Below are positions 34,897 through 43,457 of a DNA stretch of 64,000 nt, one piece after another (the first letter of the stretch is position 1; each line of letters starts with the position of its first letter). The translations under genes were made by a program, and so were the position numbers. The DNA is from Nocardioides marmorisolisilvae (lineage in GTDB: Bacteria; Actinomycetota; Actinomycetes; Propionibacteriales; Nocardioidaceae), in the NCBI RefSeq assembly GCF_031656915.1, contig NZ_CP134227.1:124001-188000 (forward strand), written 5' to 3'. The notes below the pieces were generated by a model. It saw only the letters and a program-made list of their open reading frames with translations. It made no database searches and was not told where the DNA came from.

Positions 34897-35814
34897 TCAC
34901 AGGAAGGAGCCATGGTGGAGGTAGGGCATCGGAGGCTTCATCCCGCGCAGGGCCAGGTGACCTGACGTGCGTACGGCGAGCCGCGCGGCGATCCCCACGT
35001 CGAGAGCCCACTCGTTCGCCGCCGTCACGTGGGCGACGGAGACCTCGGTGCCCGGCTCGGAGGAGGCGAGCGCCTCCCAGAGCAGGCGCGTGGCGGTACG
35101 CCGGTTGGTTGCCGCGACCAGCACTGGTCGACCATCGTCGACATAGGCGTATCCCGATCCGGTGCTGCGGTCGGTCACCAGCAGCCGGTAGAGACGGGTG
35201 AGCACCTCGTGGTCCACGCCGTGCGCCGCGTCGCGAAGCCGACGGTCGATCGAGTCCATCAGTTCGAAGTCGCCCGCGGTGCCCTCGCGGACGTGCTCGA
35301 CCACGGGGATCGCGCTGCGGTCGACCGTCCCGGTCAACAGCAGTTGCGGGTGCAGGGTGAATCCCGCCAGCCGGTAGCGGCGGATCGCACGCGGATCGTC
35401 TGACGCCGCGAGCATCCCACGCAGGCATCCCCGGGAGTGACCCAGGGACGCGGCCAGCAGCGGCGTGCCGATCCCGACGCCCTGGCGACCGGGCTGCACG
35501 GCGTACGTGGCGAGGATCCAGGTCAGGTCTCGCCGGTAGGACACCGCGAAGCCGGTCACCTCGGCGTCGACCTCCACCACCCAGCACCCCGCCGGGTCGG
35601 TGGCCAGGAAGTGTCGGGTGCGCTCCTCCCACGCCGCGCGGTGTCTCGGGCTCGACTCGGTCGGCTCGGGATCGGTGCGCCGCGCGGTGGCCCGGTCGAC
35701 CTCGCGGAAGGCCGCCTGGGTGATCTCGCTCGCCGTCACGACGTCCTCGGGTCGCATCGGACGGACCAGCACTGATCGGGGGTCGACCATCCGGTCGTTG
35801 CTGTCCTGGGCCAT
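34897..35814 (-). CDS. GNAT-family N-acetyltransferase (tandem type)
   Basis: A 305-residue protein. An N-terminal GNAT domain (VLVRPMRPEDVVTASEITQAAF; TGFAVSYRRDLTWILATYAVQPGRQGVGIGTPLL with the acetyl-CoA loop QPGRQGVGIG near residue 118; RRYRLAGFTLHP) is followed by a second, degenerate GNAT-like half (SGYAYVDDGRPVLVAATN, TATRLLWEAL). The substrate is unknown. ATG at 35814, 55 bp from the divergent glycerate kinase. It shares a strand with nadA. Confidence 0.85.
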   Translation of the reverse strand: MAQDSNDRMVDPRSVLVRPMRPEDVVTASEITQAAFREVDRATARRTDPEPTESSPRHRAAWEERTRHFLATDPAGCWVVEVDAEVTGFAVSYRRDLTWILATYAVQPGRQGVGIGTPLLAASLGHSRGCLRGMLAASDDPRAIRRYRLAGFTLHPQLLLTGTVDRSAIPVVEHVREGTAGDFELMDSIDRRLRDAAHGVDHEVLTRLYRLLVTDRSTGSGYAYVDDGRPVLVAATNRRTATRLLWEALASSEPGTEVSVAHVTAANEWALDVGIAARLAVRTSGHLALRGMKPPMPYLHHGSFL

Positions 35815-35855
35815 GGGTGGATGCTGCCGCATCGCCCCTGCTGGACGACACCGGA

Positions 35856-35861
35856 TATCGT
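35856..35861 (+). promoter_or_regulatory. Candidate leaderless -10 box (TATCGT) of the glycerate kinase gene
   Basis: TATCGT ends eight bases before the ATG at 35870. No Shine-Dalgarno sequence is visible. Confidence 0.4.
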
Positions 35862-35869
35862 CACCGGCC

Positions 35870-36964
35870 ATGCGCGTGGTGGTGGCTCCGGACAAGTTCG
35901 CGGGGACGCTCACAGCAGGCGAGGCGGCTGACGCGATCGCGTCGGGCTGGGCCCGGCACGCGTCGGCGGACGAGCTCGTCCGGGTGCCGATGTCCGACGG
36001 CGGTCCCGGCTTCATCGATGCGCTGCACGCTGCACTGGGCGGCGCGCTGGTCGCGGTCACCGTCCCGGATCCGTACGCCGCGGCCACACCTGCCGCCGTG
36101 CTGCTGGTCGGTCGGACCGGCTACGTCGAGAGCGCGCAGGCCATCGGGCTGCACCTGACACCGCCGAACGACCGGGACGCCACCCGAGCCAGCACGGTGG
36201 GACTCGGCGAGCTCCTCCGCGCCGCGGTCGACGCGGGGGCGGCGCGCGTCGTGGTCGGGCTGGGTGGCAGCGGCACCAACGACGGGGGAGCCGGACTGCT
36301 CGCGGCGCTCGGCGCGACCGCCGAGGGAGGGACGCTCGATGGTGGGCCGGCCGGGCTCGCCGGGGTGAGGTCGGTCGACCTCGAGCCGGCGCGACGCCTG
36401 CTGGGCGGTGTCGAGCTCGTGCTCGCCAGCGACGTCGACAACGAGCTGTTGGGCATCGTCGGGGCCACCAAGACGTTCGGCCCGCAGAAGGGGCTGAGCG
36501 AGGAGCAGCTGCTCACCGTCGACGGTTGGCTCCAGGGCTTCGCCGAGGCCACCGACCGCAAGGCAGCGTCACAGAAGGGCGCCGGCGCGGCGGGTGGTGC
36601 CGGGTTCGCGCTCCGACTCCTCGGGGCCATCCACCGGCCCGGGGTCGAGGTCGTCGCGGAGGCGGTGGGACTGGCCGAGCACCTGCGCGGTGCCGACCTC
36701 GCAATCACCGGCGAGGGGTCCTTCGACTTCTCCTCACGCGCGGGCAAGGTGCCCTACGGGGTCGCCCAGGCCGCCGCCGAGCGGCTCGCCGCCTGCATCG
36801 TGCTGGCGGGCAGGGTCGGCATCGGGGCCCGGGAGACCCGGGCGATCGGGATCGAGTCGGCGTACTCGATGGTCGAGCTGTTCGGCGAGGAGCGCGCGCT
36901 CGGCGCACCGGCGGCCACGCTGGCAGACCTGGCGGCCCGGGTCGCCCGGACCTGGTCGCGCTGA
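35870..36964 (+). CDS. Glycerate kinase (GlxK family)
   Basis: ATP-dependent kinase phosphorylating D-glycerate, 364 residues. Landmarks: VVVAPDKFAGTLTAGEAADAIA (substrate/ATP region at the start), PMSDGGPGFIDAL, RASTVGLGELLRAA, VGLGGSGTNDGGAGLLAALGA, LVLASDVDNELLG, TFGPQKGL and the family-typical LAITGEGSFDFSS followed by KVPYGVAQAA. It corresponds in position to Rv2205c near erpA. It may salvage glycerate from photorespiration-like or serine pathways. ATG at 35870 with a TATCGT box, probably leaderless. Confidence 0.94.
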   Translation: MRVVVAPDKFAGTLTAGEAADAIASGWARHASADELVRVPMSDGGPGFIDALHAALGGALVAVTVPDPYAAATPAAVLLVGRTGYVESAQAIGLHLTPPNDRDATRASTVGLGELLRAAVDAGAARVVVGLGGSGTNDGGAGLLAALGATAEGGTLDGGPAGLAGVRSVDLEPARRLLGGVELVLASDVDNELLGIVGATKTFGPQKGLSEEQLLTVDGWLQGFAEATDRKAASQKGAGAAGGAGFALRLLGAIHRPGVEVVAEAVGLAEHLRGADLAITGEGSFDFSSRAGKVPYGVAQAAAERLAACIVLAGRVGIGARETRAIGIESAYSMVELFGEERALGAPAATLADLAARVARTWSR

Positions 36965-37056
36965 GTCGCGGACTTCTCCTTCTGCACGGGAATATCCAAC
37001 CGTGTGCGACCATTGATGCAGACGTACGACGAAGCTTCGTTGGCAAGGGAGAGAGC

Positions 37057-37419
37057 ATGACCGAGCAGGTCGACACCCAGACCGAGCACCGCACCGACGG
37101 CATCAACCTGAGCAACGCCGCCGCGTCCAAGGTCAGGAGCCTCCTCGAGCAGGAGGGTCGCGACGACCTTCAGCTGCGGATCGCCGTCCAGCCCGGTGGC
37201 TGCTCGGGTCTGCGCTACCAGCTGTTCTTCGACGAGCGCACCCTCGACGGTGACGTGGTCACGGACTTCGACGGAGTCGGCGTGGTCGTGGACCGGATGA
37301 GCGTGCCCTACCTCAATGGCGCCACTATCGACTTCGTGGACTCGATCGAGAAGCAGGGCTTCACGATCGACAACCCGAACGCCAGCGGATCCTGCGCCTG
37401 CGGCGACTCCTTCCACTGA
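37057..37419 (+). CDS. erpA: Iron-sulfur cluster insertion protein ErpA/HesB
   Basis: A 120-residue A-type Fe-S carrier. The fold is typical (INLSNAAASKVRSLLEQEG, LQLRIAVQPGGCSGLRYQL). Three Cys ligands are present: GGCSG near residue 49 and SCACGDSFH at the C-terminus. It probably feeds clusters to enzymes such as LipA, NadA and the Rieske protein encoded in this window. A GGGAGAG ribosome site precedes the ATG. Equivalent to Rv2204c. A strong hairpin follows the gene. Confidence 0.96.
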   Translation: MTEQVDTQTEHRTDGINLSNAAASKVRSLLEQEGRDDLQLRIAVQPGGCSGLRYQLFFDERTLDGDVVTDFDGVGVVVDRMSVPYLNGATIDFVDSIEKQGFTIDNPNASGSCACGDSFH

Positions 37420-37439
37420 CTCGACCCAGTCAGCACGCA

Positions 37440-37458
37440 CCCGGGCGTCTTGCCCGGG
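37440..37458. terminator. Bidirectional terminator hairpin after erpA
   Basis: A perfect 7-bp stem CCCGGGC-GTCTT-GCCCGGG lies between erpA and a convergent small gene. A second stem CTGACT-N6-AGTCAG (37416-37433) spans the erpA stop codon. Confidence 0.6.
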
Positions 37459-37513
37459 CCGTTGACCGGCACGCCACGAGCGCGCCCTGGGCTTCGCGAG
37501 GAAGCCGGCGCGG

Positions 37514-37750
37514 TCAGTCGAACAGGCTGCCGGCGAACTTCGCGGCGGACTCGCTGACCGCCAACGCCGTGCGGCCGAGCTGACGCGGCGCTTGGAGGAC
37601 TGCGCCCGGCACCACGTCGACGGTGCTCCGGGCGGCACCCAGCAGGGCAACCGCGCGCGCGATGTGGGCCTCCGCCCGGCATGCCGAGGCGTCACGGACC
37701 ATCTCCGAGGTGGAGTCGAGATCGTCGTACGCGAGGTGTGCGGTGGTCAT
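37514..37750 (-). CDS. Small hypothetical protein
   Basis: A 78-residue Ala-rich helical protein (HLAYDDLDSTSEMVRDASACRAEAHIARAVALLGAARSTVD; C-terminus GRTALAVSESAAKFAGSLFD). No known family is recognised. It lies divergent from the PfkB kinase with 64 bp between starts, and convergent with erpA. Coding seems likely from frame length, position and the helical regularity, but it is not certain. Confidence 0.5.
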   Translation of the reverse strand: MTTAHLAYDDLDSTSEMVRDASACRAEAHIARAVALLGAARSTVDVVPGAVLQAPRQLGRTALAVSESAAKFAGSLFD

Positions 37751-37800
37751 GTCATCGAGGCTAGGGGCTACCGATGGGTACCCCCAGCGGTACCGCTCGG

Positions 37801-37806
37801 TAGTGT
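37801..37806 (+). promoter_or_regulatory. Candidate leaderless -10 box (TAGTGT) of the PfkB kinase gene
   Basis: TAGTGT is followed by eight bases and then GTG at 37815. No Shine-Dalgarno sequence is present. Confidence 0.45.
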
Positions 37807-37814
37807 TTCCTGTC

Positions 37815-38798
37815 GTGTCCCTCCTGATTGCCGGCTCCATCGCGACCGACCACCTGATGACCTTCCAGGGCAAGTTCGCCGACTCGCTCGTCGTCGAGCA
37901 GCTCGACAAGCTCTCCGTCTCGTTCCTCGTCGACGATCTCGAGATCCGGCGCGGCGGCGTCGCGCCCAACATGTGCTTCGGGCTGGCGATGCTCGGTCTG
38001 CGCCCGGTACTGGTCGGCGCGGCGGGGGAGGACTTCCGTGACTACCGGTCGTGGCTGGAGCGACACGGCGTCGACTGCGACTCGGTGCGCATCTCGCAGA
38101 GCCTCCACACCGCCCGGTTCGTGTGCACGACGGACACCACGATGGCCCAGTTCGCCTCGTTCTACCCCGGCGCGATGAGCGAGGCTCGCGAGATCGAGCT
38201 CGCCCCGATCGTGGAGCGGGTCGGCGAGCCCGACTACGTGCTGATCGGCGCCGACGACCCGGACGGGATGCTGCGGCACACCCAGGAGTGCCGGGACCGC
38301 GGCTACCGCTTCATCGCCGACCCCAGCCAGCAGCTCGCCTTCGGTGAGGGCGCGCTGATCCGCAGTCTCGTCGATGGCGCGGAGATGCTGTTCTCCAACG
38401 AGTACGAGTCCCACCTGATCACCGAGAAGACCGGCTGGAGCGCCGAGGAGGTGCTCGCGAGGGTGGGCACCCAGGTCACCACTCTCGGGGCCGACGGGGT
38501 CCGGGTGACGCAACGCGGTGAGCAGCCCATCGAGGTGTCTGCGGCACGCGGCGTCGAGGCTCTCGAGCCGACCGGTGTCGGCGACGCCTTCCGCGCAGGC
38601 TTCCTCGCCGCGTTCGCGTGGGGGGTCGGCCTCGAGCGCGCTGCCCAGGTCGGGTGCGTGCTCGCGGCCTACGTCGTGGAGACGGTGGGCACCCAGGAGT
38701 ACTCGTTCGAGCCGGCCGGCTTCGTGGCGCGGGTGCGATCGTCGTACGGCGATGCCGCTGCCGACGAGGTGGCCGCCCACCTGCCGGGTCTCAGCTGA
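37815..38798 (+). CDS. PfkB-family carbohydrate kinase, adenosine-kinase-like
   Basis: A 327-residue ribokinase-superfamily enzyme. N-terminal IAGSIATDHLMTFQG, Gly-Gly region RRGGVAPNMCFGLAMLG, ATP-side region VTTLGADGVRV, and the catalytic anion-hole and base motif EPTGVGDAFRAGFLAA (Asp near residue 260). Gene order and sequence style match M. tuberculosis Rv2202c (AdoK/CbhK), an adenosine kinase of the PfkB type found near ctaC. Purine salvage is the likely role. Alternative: another sugar or nucleoside kinase. Its stop overlaps the TusA-like gene on the other strand by 8 bp. Confidence 0.88.
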   Translation: MSLLIAGSIATDHLMTFQGKFADSLVVEQLDKLSVSFLVDDLEIRRGGVAPNMCFGLAMLGLRPVLVGAAGEDFRDYRSWLERHGVDCDSVRISQSLHTARFVCTTDTTMAQFASFYPGAMSEAREIELAPIVERVGEPDYVLIGADDPDGMLRHTQECRDRGYRFIADPSQQLAFGEGALIRSLVDGAEMLFSNEYESHLITEKTGWSAEEVLARVGTQVTTLGADGVRVTQRGEQPIEVSAARGVEALEPTGVGDAFRAGFLAAFAWGVGLERAAQVGCVLAAYVVETVGTQEYSFEPAGFVARVRSSYGDAAADEVAAHLPGLS

Positions 38799-39051
38799 CC
38801 CGACGCACCAGGTATACAGGGGTGCCGTCCTGGGCACGGACGCTGCCGGCGTACTCCTGAGACCGCATCCGGCACCATGCCGGCACGTCGACGGCGGCGG
38901 CGGGATCGTCGGCGGCGACGCCCAGGATGCCGCCCACGGGCGTCTCGGTGAGGTGCCGGGCCAGCTCGATGATCGGGCGCGGACAGGGCATCCCGCGACA
39001 GTCGAGCTCACGGTCGGGGCGCGGGCCGTCCTGGGATTGCTCCGGGTTCAC
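38791..39051 (-). CDS. TusA-like sulfurtransferase
   Basis: An 86-residue TusA-fold protein. The signature is LDCRGMPCPRPIIELARHL, with the active Cys in the CPRP motif near residue 23, then a beta strand GGILGVAADDPAAAVDVPAWCRM. TusA proteins relay persulfide sulfur from cysteine desulfurases to acceptors such as tRNA-thiolation or cofactor enzymes. It directly follows the desulfurase gene with 4-bp overlap (39048-39051), so the two probably work as a pair. Confidence 0.9.
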   Translation of the reverse strand: MNPEQSQDGPRPDRELDCRGMPCPRPIIELARHLTETPVGGILGVAADDPAAAVDVPAWCRMRSQEYAGSVRAQDGTPVYLVRRVS

Positions 39052-40190
39052 AGACCGACCTCGCTGCGGAGGCGGGCCAGCACCCCGGGAAGGGCGGACA
39101 AGAAGCGCTCGACGTCCGCCTCACTGGTCTCACGGGTGAGGGATACGCGCACGTTGCCGTGGGTCAGCACCCCCATCGCGGCCAGGACGTGGCTGGGCTC
39201 GAGCGTGCTCGCCGTGCACGCAGATCCGGACGCCACCGAGAAGCCGAGCCGGTCCAGCTCGGTGACCAGGGCCTCGCCGTCGATGTAGAGGCAGGAGAAG
39301 GTCACCAGGTGCGGAAGCCGTCGCTGCGGGTCGCCGACCACCTCCACGTCGGGCAGAGCGGCCACGGCGCCGCGGATCCGGTCGACCAGGCGGCGCTGGC
39401 GCGCAGTGGTGGCTTGATCGTCGGTGACGGCGCGCAGTGCCGCCGCCGCTGCGAGTGCTCCGGCCACGTCCTCGAACCCGATGCCGCGATCGTCAGCACG
39501 ATCGTCGACGGGGAACGGGGCATGCCAGCGGGCGCGACCGCGTACGAGCAGCACGCCTACGCCGGCGGGTCCGCCCCACTTGTGCGCGGAGAGGGCTGCG
39601 GTCGCCCAGCCGTCGGGCAGCGCCAGCCTGCCTCCCGAGGCACAGGCATCGACGAACAGGTCGACCGCCGGCGCGGCCTCGGCGATCTCGGCGATCGGCT
39701 GGATCGTGCCCACTTCGTGGTTCGCAGTCTGGACCGCGAGCACGGATATGGGTCCGCCCTCGAGGGCGGCAGCGACCGTCGTCGGCTCCAGCCGGCCGGT
39801 CGGGTCGACGGGTAGCGTCTCGAAGCGGCCCCCGCGATCCGCGTGCCACCGCCCGGCGTGCATCACGGCGCTGTGCTCGACGGCCCCGGCCAGAACGCGG
39901 GCCTCGGGCCGGCGGGAGACCAACCCGAGCAGGCCCAGGTGCACCGCGTGGGTGCCGGACGGGGTGAAGGTGACCTCCTCGGTGCGCACCCCGAGACTCT
40001 CGGCGATCGAGGCGCGGGCGTTGTCCAGCAGCATCCTCGACCGCCGGCCGGGCTGGTGCAGGCGCCGCGGGTCGGCGTACCCGACCGCACGGGCCCGGTC
40101 GATGACCTCCAGCGCCGCCGGGTGCAGCGGCTCGCCCGATGCGGTGTCGAGATAGGTCTCGATCGGCGCGTCAGTTGGGGGATGCGTCAC
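39048..40190 (-). CDS. Cysteine desulfurase (NifS/IscS-like)
   Basis: PLP enzyme that releases sulfur from cysteine as a persulfide, 380 residues. PLP pocket: PSGTHAVHLGLLGL, AVEHSAVMHAG, VQTANHEVGTIQPI, DACASGGRLALP and the Schiff-base Lys in LSAHKWGGPAGVG (about residue 200). The persulfide Cys lies in SGSACTAS near residue 335. The N-terminus YLDTASGEPLHP is variant but intact. Overlap with the TusA-like gene implies sulfur relay. It is divergent from ctaC with 60 bp between starts, a position that M. tuberculosis fills with asnB. Which sulfur pathway it serves is not shown. Confidence 0.93.
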   Translation of the reverse strand: MTHPPTDAPIETYLDTASGEPLHPAALEVIDRARAVGYADPRRLHQPGRRSRMLLDNARASIAESLGVRTEEVTFTPSGTHAVHLGLLGLVSRRPEARVLAGAVEHSAVMHAGRWHADRGGRFETLPVDPTGRLEPTTVAAALEGGPISVLAVQTANHEVGTIQPIAEIAEAAPAVDLFVDACASGGRLALPDGWATAALSAHKWGGPAGVGVLLVRGRARWHAPFPVDDRADDRGIGFEDVAGALAAAAALRAVTDDQATTARQRRLVDRIRGAVAALPDVEVVGDPQRRLPHLVTFSCLYIDGEALVTELDRLGFSVASGSACTASTLEPSHVLAAMGVLTHGNVRVSLTRETSEADVERFLSALPGVLARLRSEVGL

Positions 40191-40236
40191 ACCGGGAACT
40201 TACCGCCGACCTGCGGACCTTCGGAGGTTACCTCGG

Positions 40237-40245
40237 TAGTAGTGT
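40237..40245 (+). promoter_or_regulatory. Candidate ctaC -10 region (TAGTAGTGT)
   Basis: Overlapping TAGTAG and TAGTGT hexamers lie eight and five bases from the ATG at 40251. This fits near-leaderless transcription of the oxidase operon. Confidence 0.35.
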
Positions 40246-40250
40246 TCGCC

Positions 40251-41171
40251 ATGTCTGCTGTTGCGAAGTTGAAGAGAAAGGGCTCGTTCGTGAGTCTGGA
40301 GCTCCCCAAGCGCGCGCGCACCTTGGCGTTCGTCGTCGTCGGCCTCTCCTCCCTGTTCCTGCTGAGCGGTTGCTCGAGCGCGGACAAGGGTGAGTGGAAG
40401 CGACTGGCGATGCCGGTCCCGGCCACTCAGGAGGCACCGCACACGCTGCACCTGTGGCAATGGGCGTGGGTGGCGGCACTGATCACCGGCGGCATCGTGT
40501 GGGGGCTCATCTTCTACGCCTCGTTCCGGTTCCGCCGGCGCCACGAGGACGAGGTCCCGGTCCAGACGCGCTACAACCTGCCGATCGAGATCTTCTACAC
40601 GATCGCCCCGATCATGATGGTGATCGTCTTCTTCTTCTTCACCGTCAAGACCCAGAACGAAGTACTGCACCAGTTCGAGCACCCTGACCGGACGATCACC
40701 GTCGTCGGCCAGCAGTGGTCCTGGACCTTCAACTACAACCTGGGCTACGACGACACGACCAACAAGTTCGTGCCCACGGGCAAGGTCGTGTACGACGCGG
40801 GCACCACCGCCAACCGACCGACCCTCTGGCTGGTCAAGGGCGAGCGCACCGAGTTCCACCTCTACTCGCCCGACGTGATCCACTCCTTCTGGGTGCCGGA
40901 CTTCCTGTTCAAGATGGACGTCGTACCCGGGCGGGACAACAAGTTCGGGCTGACCCCCAGCAGGCTGGGCACCTTCGAGGGTCGCTGCGCCGAGCTGTGC
41001 GGCCTCTACCACTCGCAGATGCTCTTCAACGTCAAGGTCGTCACCAAGCCGCAGTTCGACGCCCACATGGCGGAGCTGGCCAAGCAGGGCAACACCGGTG
41101 AGGCGGTCGGCGGTTCGGATGTCTCCACCCAGACCGGTCTCGAGACCACGCAGAACGGAGGACAGCAGTGA
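40251..41171 (+). CDS. ctaC: Cytochrome c oxidase subunit II
   Basis: CuA-containing subunit of the aa3 oxidase, about 306 residues. A signal peptide/lipobox (FLLSGCSS, Cys near residue 43) and two transmembrane helices ([19 protein letters not shown] and [18 protein letters not shown]). The periplasmic cupredoxin domain has [31 protein letters not shown] and the CuA ligands [12 protein letters not shown] near residue 250. Start ATG at 40251 is tentative; a GTG at 40290 would shorten it to just before the signal peptide. It overlaps ctaD by 4 bp. Confidence 0.96.
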   Translation: MSAVAKLKRKGSFVSLELPKRARTLAFVVVGLSSLFLLSGCSSADKGEWKRLAMPVPATQEAPHTLHLWQWAWVAALITGGIVWGLIFYASFRFRRRHEDEVPVQTRYNLPIEIFYTIAPIMMVIVFFFFTVKTQNEVLHQFEHPDRTITVVGQQWSWTFNYNLGYDDTTNKFVPTGKVVYDAGTTANRPTLWLVKGERTEFHLYSPDVIHSFWVPDFLFKMDVVPGRDNKFGLTPSRLGTFEGRCAELCGLYHSQMLFNVKVVTKPQFDAHMAELAKQGNTGEAVGGSDVSTQTGLETTQNGGQQ

Positions 41172-42898
41172 CTGCCGTTTCCGACGCACCCGTCGTGACA
41201 CCCCAGCGGACGCTGGGGCAGCAGGTGGTACGGATCCTCACCACCACCGACCACAAGCTGATCGGGAAGCTCTACCTGGGGACGTCGTTCGCCTGGTTCA
41301 TCATCGGCGGGATCATGGCGCTCCTGATCCGGTCCGAGCTGGCCTTCCCTGGTGAACAGATCGTCAACGACGAGACCTACAACCAGCTGTTCACGATGCA
41401 CGGCACGATCATGCTGCTGCTGTTCGCGACGCCGCTGTTCTTCGGCTTCGGCAACGCGATCATGCCGCTGCAGATCGGCGCGCCCGACGTGGCGTTCCCA
41501 CGGTTGAACATGTTCAGCTACTGGCTGTTCCTCTTCGGTGGCCTCATCGCGGCCTCCGGCTTCCTGTCACCGCAGGGCGCCGCGGACTTCGGCTGGTTCG
41601 CCTACTCGCCGCTGTCCGACGCGGTCCGTTCGCCCGGCATGGGCGGCGACCTGTGGGTGATGGGGCTGTGGATGGCGGGTCTGGGCACCATCCTGGGAGC
41701 CGTCAACTTCATCACCACGATCATCTGCATGCGTGCCCCGGGCATGACCATGTTCCGGATGCCGATCTTCGTCTGGAACACACTGGTCACCAGCCTGCTG
41801 GTGCTGATCGCGTTCCCGATCCTGGCCGGTGCGCTGCTCTCGCTCGAGGCCGATCGCAAGCTCGGAGCGCACGTCTTCGACGCGGTGCACGGCGGTCCGA
41901 TCCTGTGGCAGCACCTGTTCTGGTTCTTCGGCCACCCCGAGGTCTACATCATCGCGTTGCCGTTCTTCGGCATCGTCACGGAGATCTTCCCGGTGTTCAG
42001 CCGCAAGCCGGTGTTCGGCTACGTCGGTCTCGTCGGGGCGACCATCGGCATCGCAGTGCTCTCCGTCGCCGTGTGGGCGCACCACATGTTCGTCACCGGC
42101 GCGGTCGACCTGCCCTTCTTCTCCGGCATGACCTTCCTGATCGCAGTGCCTACCGGCGTGAAGTTCTTCAACTGGATAGGCACGATGTGGGGGGGATCCA
42201 TATCCTTCGACACACCGATGCTCTGGTCCGTCGGGTTCCTGACCACCTTCCTCTTCGGTGGCCTGACCGGCATCATCTTGGCGTCGCCGCCGCTGGACTT
42301 CCACGTGTCCGACTCCTACTTCGTGGTGGCGCACTTCCACTACGTGGTCTTCGGCACCGTGGTGTTCGCGATGTTCGCGGGCTTCTACTTCTGGTGGCCC
42401 AAGATGACCGGCAAGATGCTCGATGAGCGCTTGGGCAAGATCCACTTCTGGCTGCTGTTCGTCGGCTTCCACACCACGTTCCTCGTCCAGCACTGGCTGG
42501 GTGTGGAGGGCATGCCGCGTCGGTACGCCGACTACAGCGCCTCCGACGGCTTCACCACCCTCAACCAGGTGTCGACCATCGGCGCGTTCCTGCTGGCGTC
42601 GTCGATGATCCCGTGGTTCATCAACGTCTACAAGAGCTCCCGGACCCCGAAGGTGCCGGTGGACGACCCGTGGGGTTGGGGTCGTTCGCTCGAGTGGGCA
42701 ACAAGCTGCCCGCCGCCGCGGCACAACTTCAACTCGATCCCGCGGATCCGTTCCGAGTCGCCGGCCTTCGACCTGCACCATCCGGAGATCGCAGCGTTGG
42801 AGTATGCCGAGAACGAGAACATGGAGCGGGTGCTCGCCGACGCGCCTGAGGTCAGCGGGCGACGCGAGCACCTCGACGAGAGAAGGGATGACCGATGA
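41168..42898 (+). CDS. ctaD: Cytochrome c oxidase subunit I
   Basis: Catalytic heme-copper subunit, 576 residues and about 12 membrane helices. Motifs: [14 protein letters not shown] (low-spin heme a His), [16 protein letters not shown] (CuB His and cross-linked Tyr region), WAHHMFVTG (CuB His pair), [33 protein letters not shown] (heme His residues). GTG start overlaps the ctaC stop by 4 bp and its end overlaps ctaF by 4 bp: a tight ctaC-ctaD-ctaF operon. It works in supercomplex with the qcrCAB bc1 complex encoded from 45972. Confidence 0.98.
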   Translation: MTAVSDAPVVTPQRTLGQQVVRILTTTDHKLIGKLYLGTSFAWFIIGGIMALLIRSELAFPGEQIVNDETYNQLFTMHGTIMLLLFATPLFFGFGNAIMPLQIGAPDVAFPRLNMFSYWLFLFGGLIAASGFLSPQGAADFGWFAYSPLSDAVRSPGMGGDLWVMGLWMAGLGTILGAVNFITTIICMRAPGMTMFRMPIFVWNTLVTSLLVLIAFPILAGALLSLEADRKLGAHVFDAVHGGPILWQHLFWFFGHPEVYIIALPFFGIVTEIFPVFSRKPVFGYVGLVGATIGIAVLSVAVWAHHMFVTGAVDLPFFSGMTFLIAVPTGVKFFNWIGTMWGGSISFDTPMLWSVGFLTTFLFGGLTGIILASPPLDFHVSDSYFVVAHFHYVVFGTVVFAMFAGFYFWWPKMTGKMLDERLGKIHFWLLFVGFHTTFLVQHWLGVEGMPRRYADYSASDGFTTLNQVSTIGAFLLASSMIPWFINVYKSSRTPKVPVDDPWGWGRSLEWATSCPPPRHNFNSIPRIRSESPAFDLHHPEIAALEYAENENMERVLADAPEVSGRREHLDERRDDR

Positions 42899-43290
42899 AG
42901 TCCGAGGCATGGATCTTCGTGATCTGCACGGTGTTCTTCGCGCTCGTCGCCCCGGCGTACTGGTTCATCACCTATGACCCGACCGGCACCTCGGCACTGG
43001 TGATGACGACCCTGCTGATGGCGCTGTGCAGCTTCTACCTCGGCTTCCACGCCTCCCGGATGGAGCCGCGTCCCGAGGACCGCAAGGACGGCGAGATCGC
43101 GGAGGGAGCCGGCGAGCTGGGCTTCTTTCCGCCGTACAGCTGGTGGCCGCTGTGGTGCGGACTGACCCTGGCGATGATCGTGCTCGGCGTGGTCATCGGC
43201 TGGTGGCTGGTCGTGATCGGCTCCGTCCTCGGCCTGGTGGCACTGCAGGGGCTGATCTTCGAGTACTACCGCGGCGAACACGCGCACTGA
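42895..43290 (+). CDS. ctaF: Cytochrome c oxidase subunit IV (actinobacterial)
   Basis: A 131-residue small oxidase subunit with four hydrophobic segments ([57 protein letters not shown] and [17 protein letters not shown]), equivalent to Rv2199c. It is last of the oxidase operon and 4-bp coupled to ctaD. A hairpin with a T-rich tail follows at 43367-43390. Confidence 0.95.
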   Translation: MKSEAWIFVICTVFFALVAPAYWFITYDPTGTSALVMTTLLMALCSFYLGFHASRMEPRPEDRKDGEIAEGAGELGFFPPYSWWPLWCGLTLAMIVLGVVIGWWLVVIGSVLGLVALQGLIFEYYRGEHAH

Positions 43291-43366
43291 CGCGACGAGC
43301 GGTGCGAGCGCGCTCGTGCTCCGCAACTCGTGACGGACGCGTGATGAGGCACACCTCGTGCCCTGG

Positions 43367-43390
43367 CGAGAACTGAGGGTTCTCGTTGTT
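43367..43390 (+). terminator. Terminator hairpin after the cta operon
   Basis: A perfect 7-bp stem CGAGAAC-TGAGG-GTTCTCG is followed by TTGTT, about 77 bp after the ctaF stop. It is one of the few intrinsic-terminator-like structures here with a T-rich tail. Confidence 0.6.
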
Positions 43391-43457
43391 AGGCTTTCAC
43401 CCTGTTCTGATGGCCGAATGCGCGAGCGGCGGCCGCTGAAGCGAGGGAGAAGCCCCG

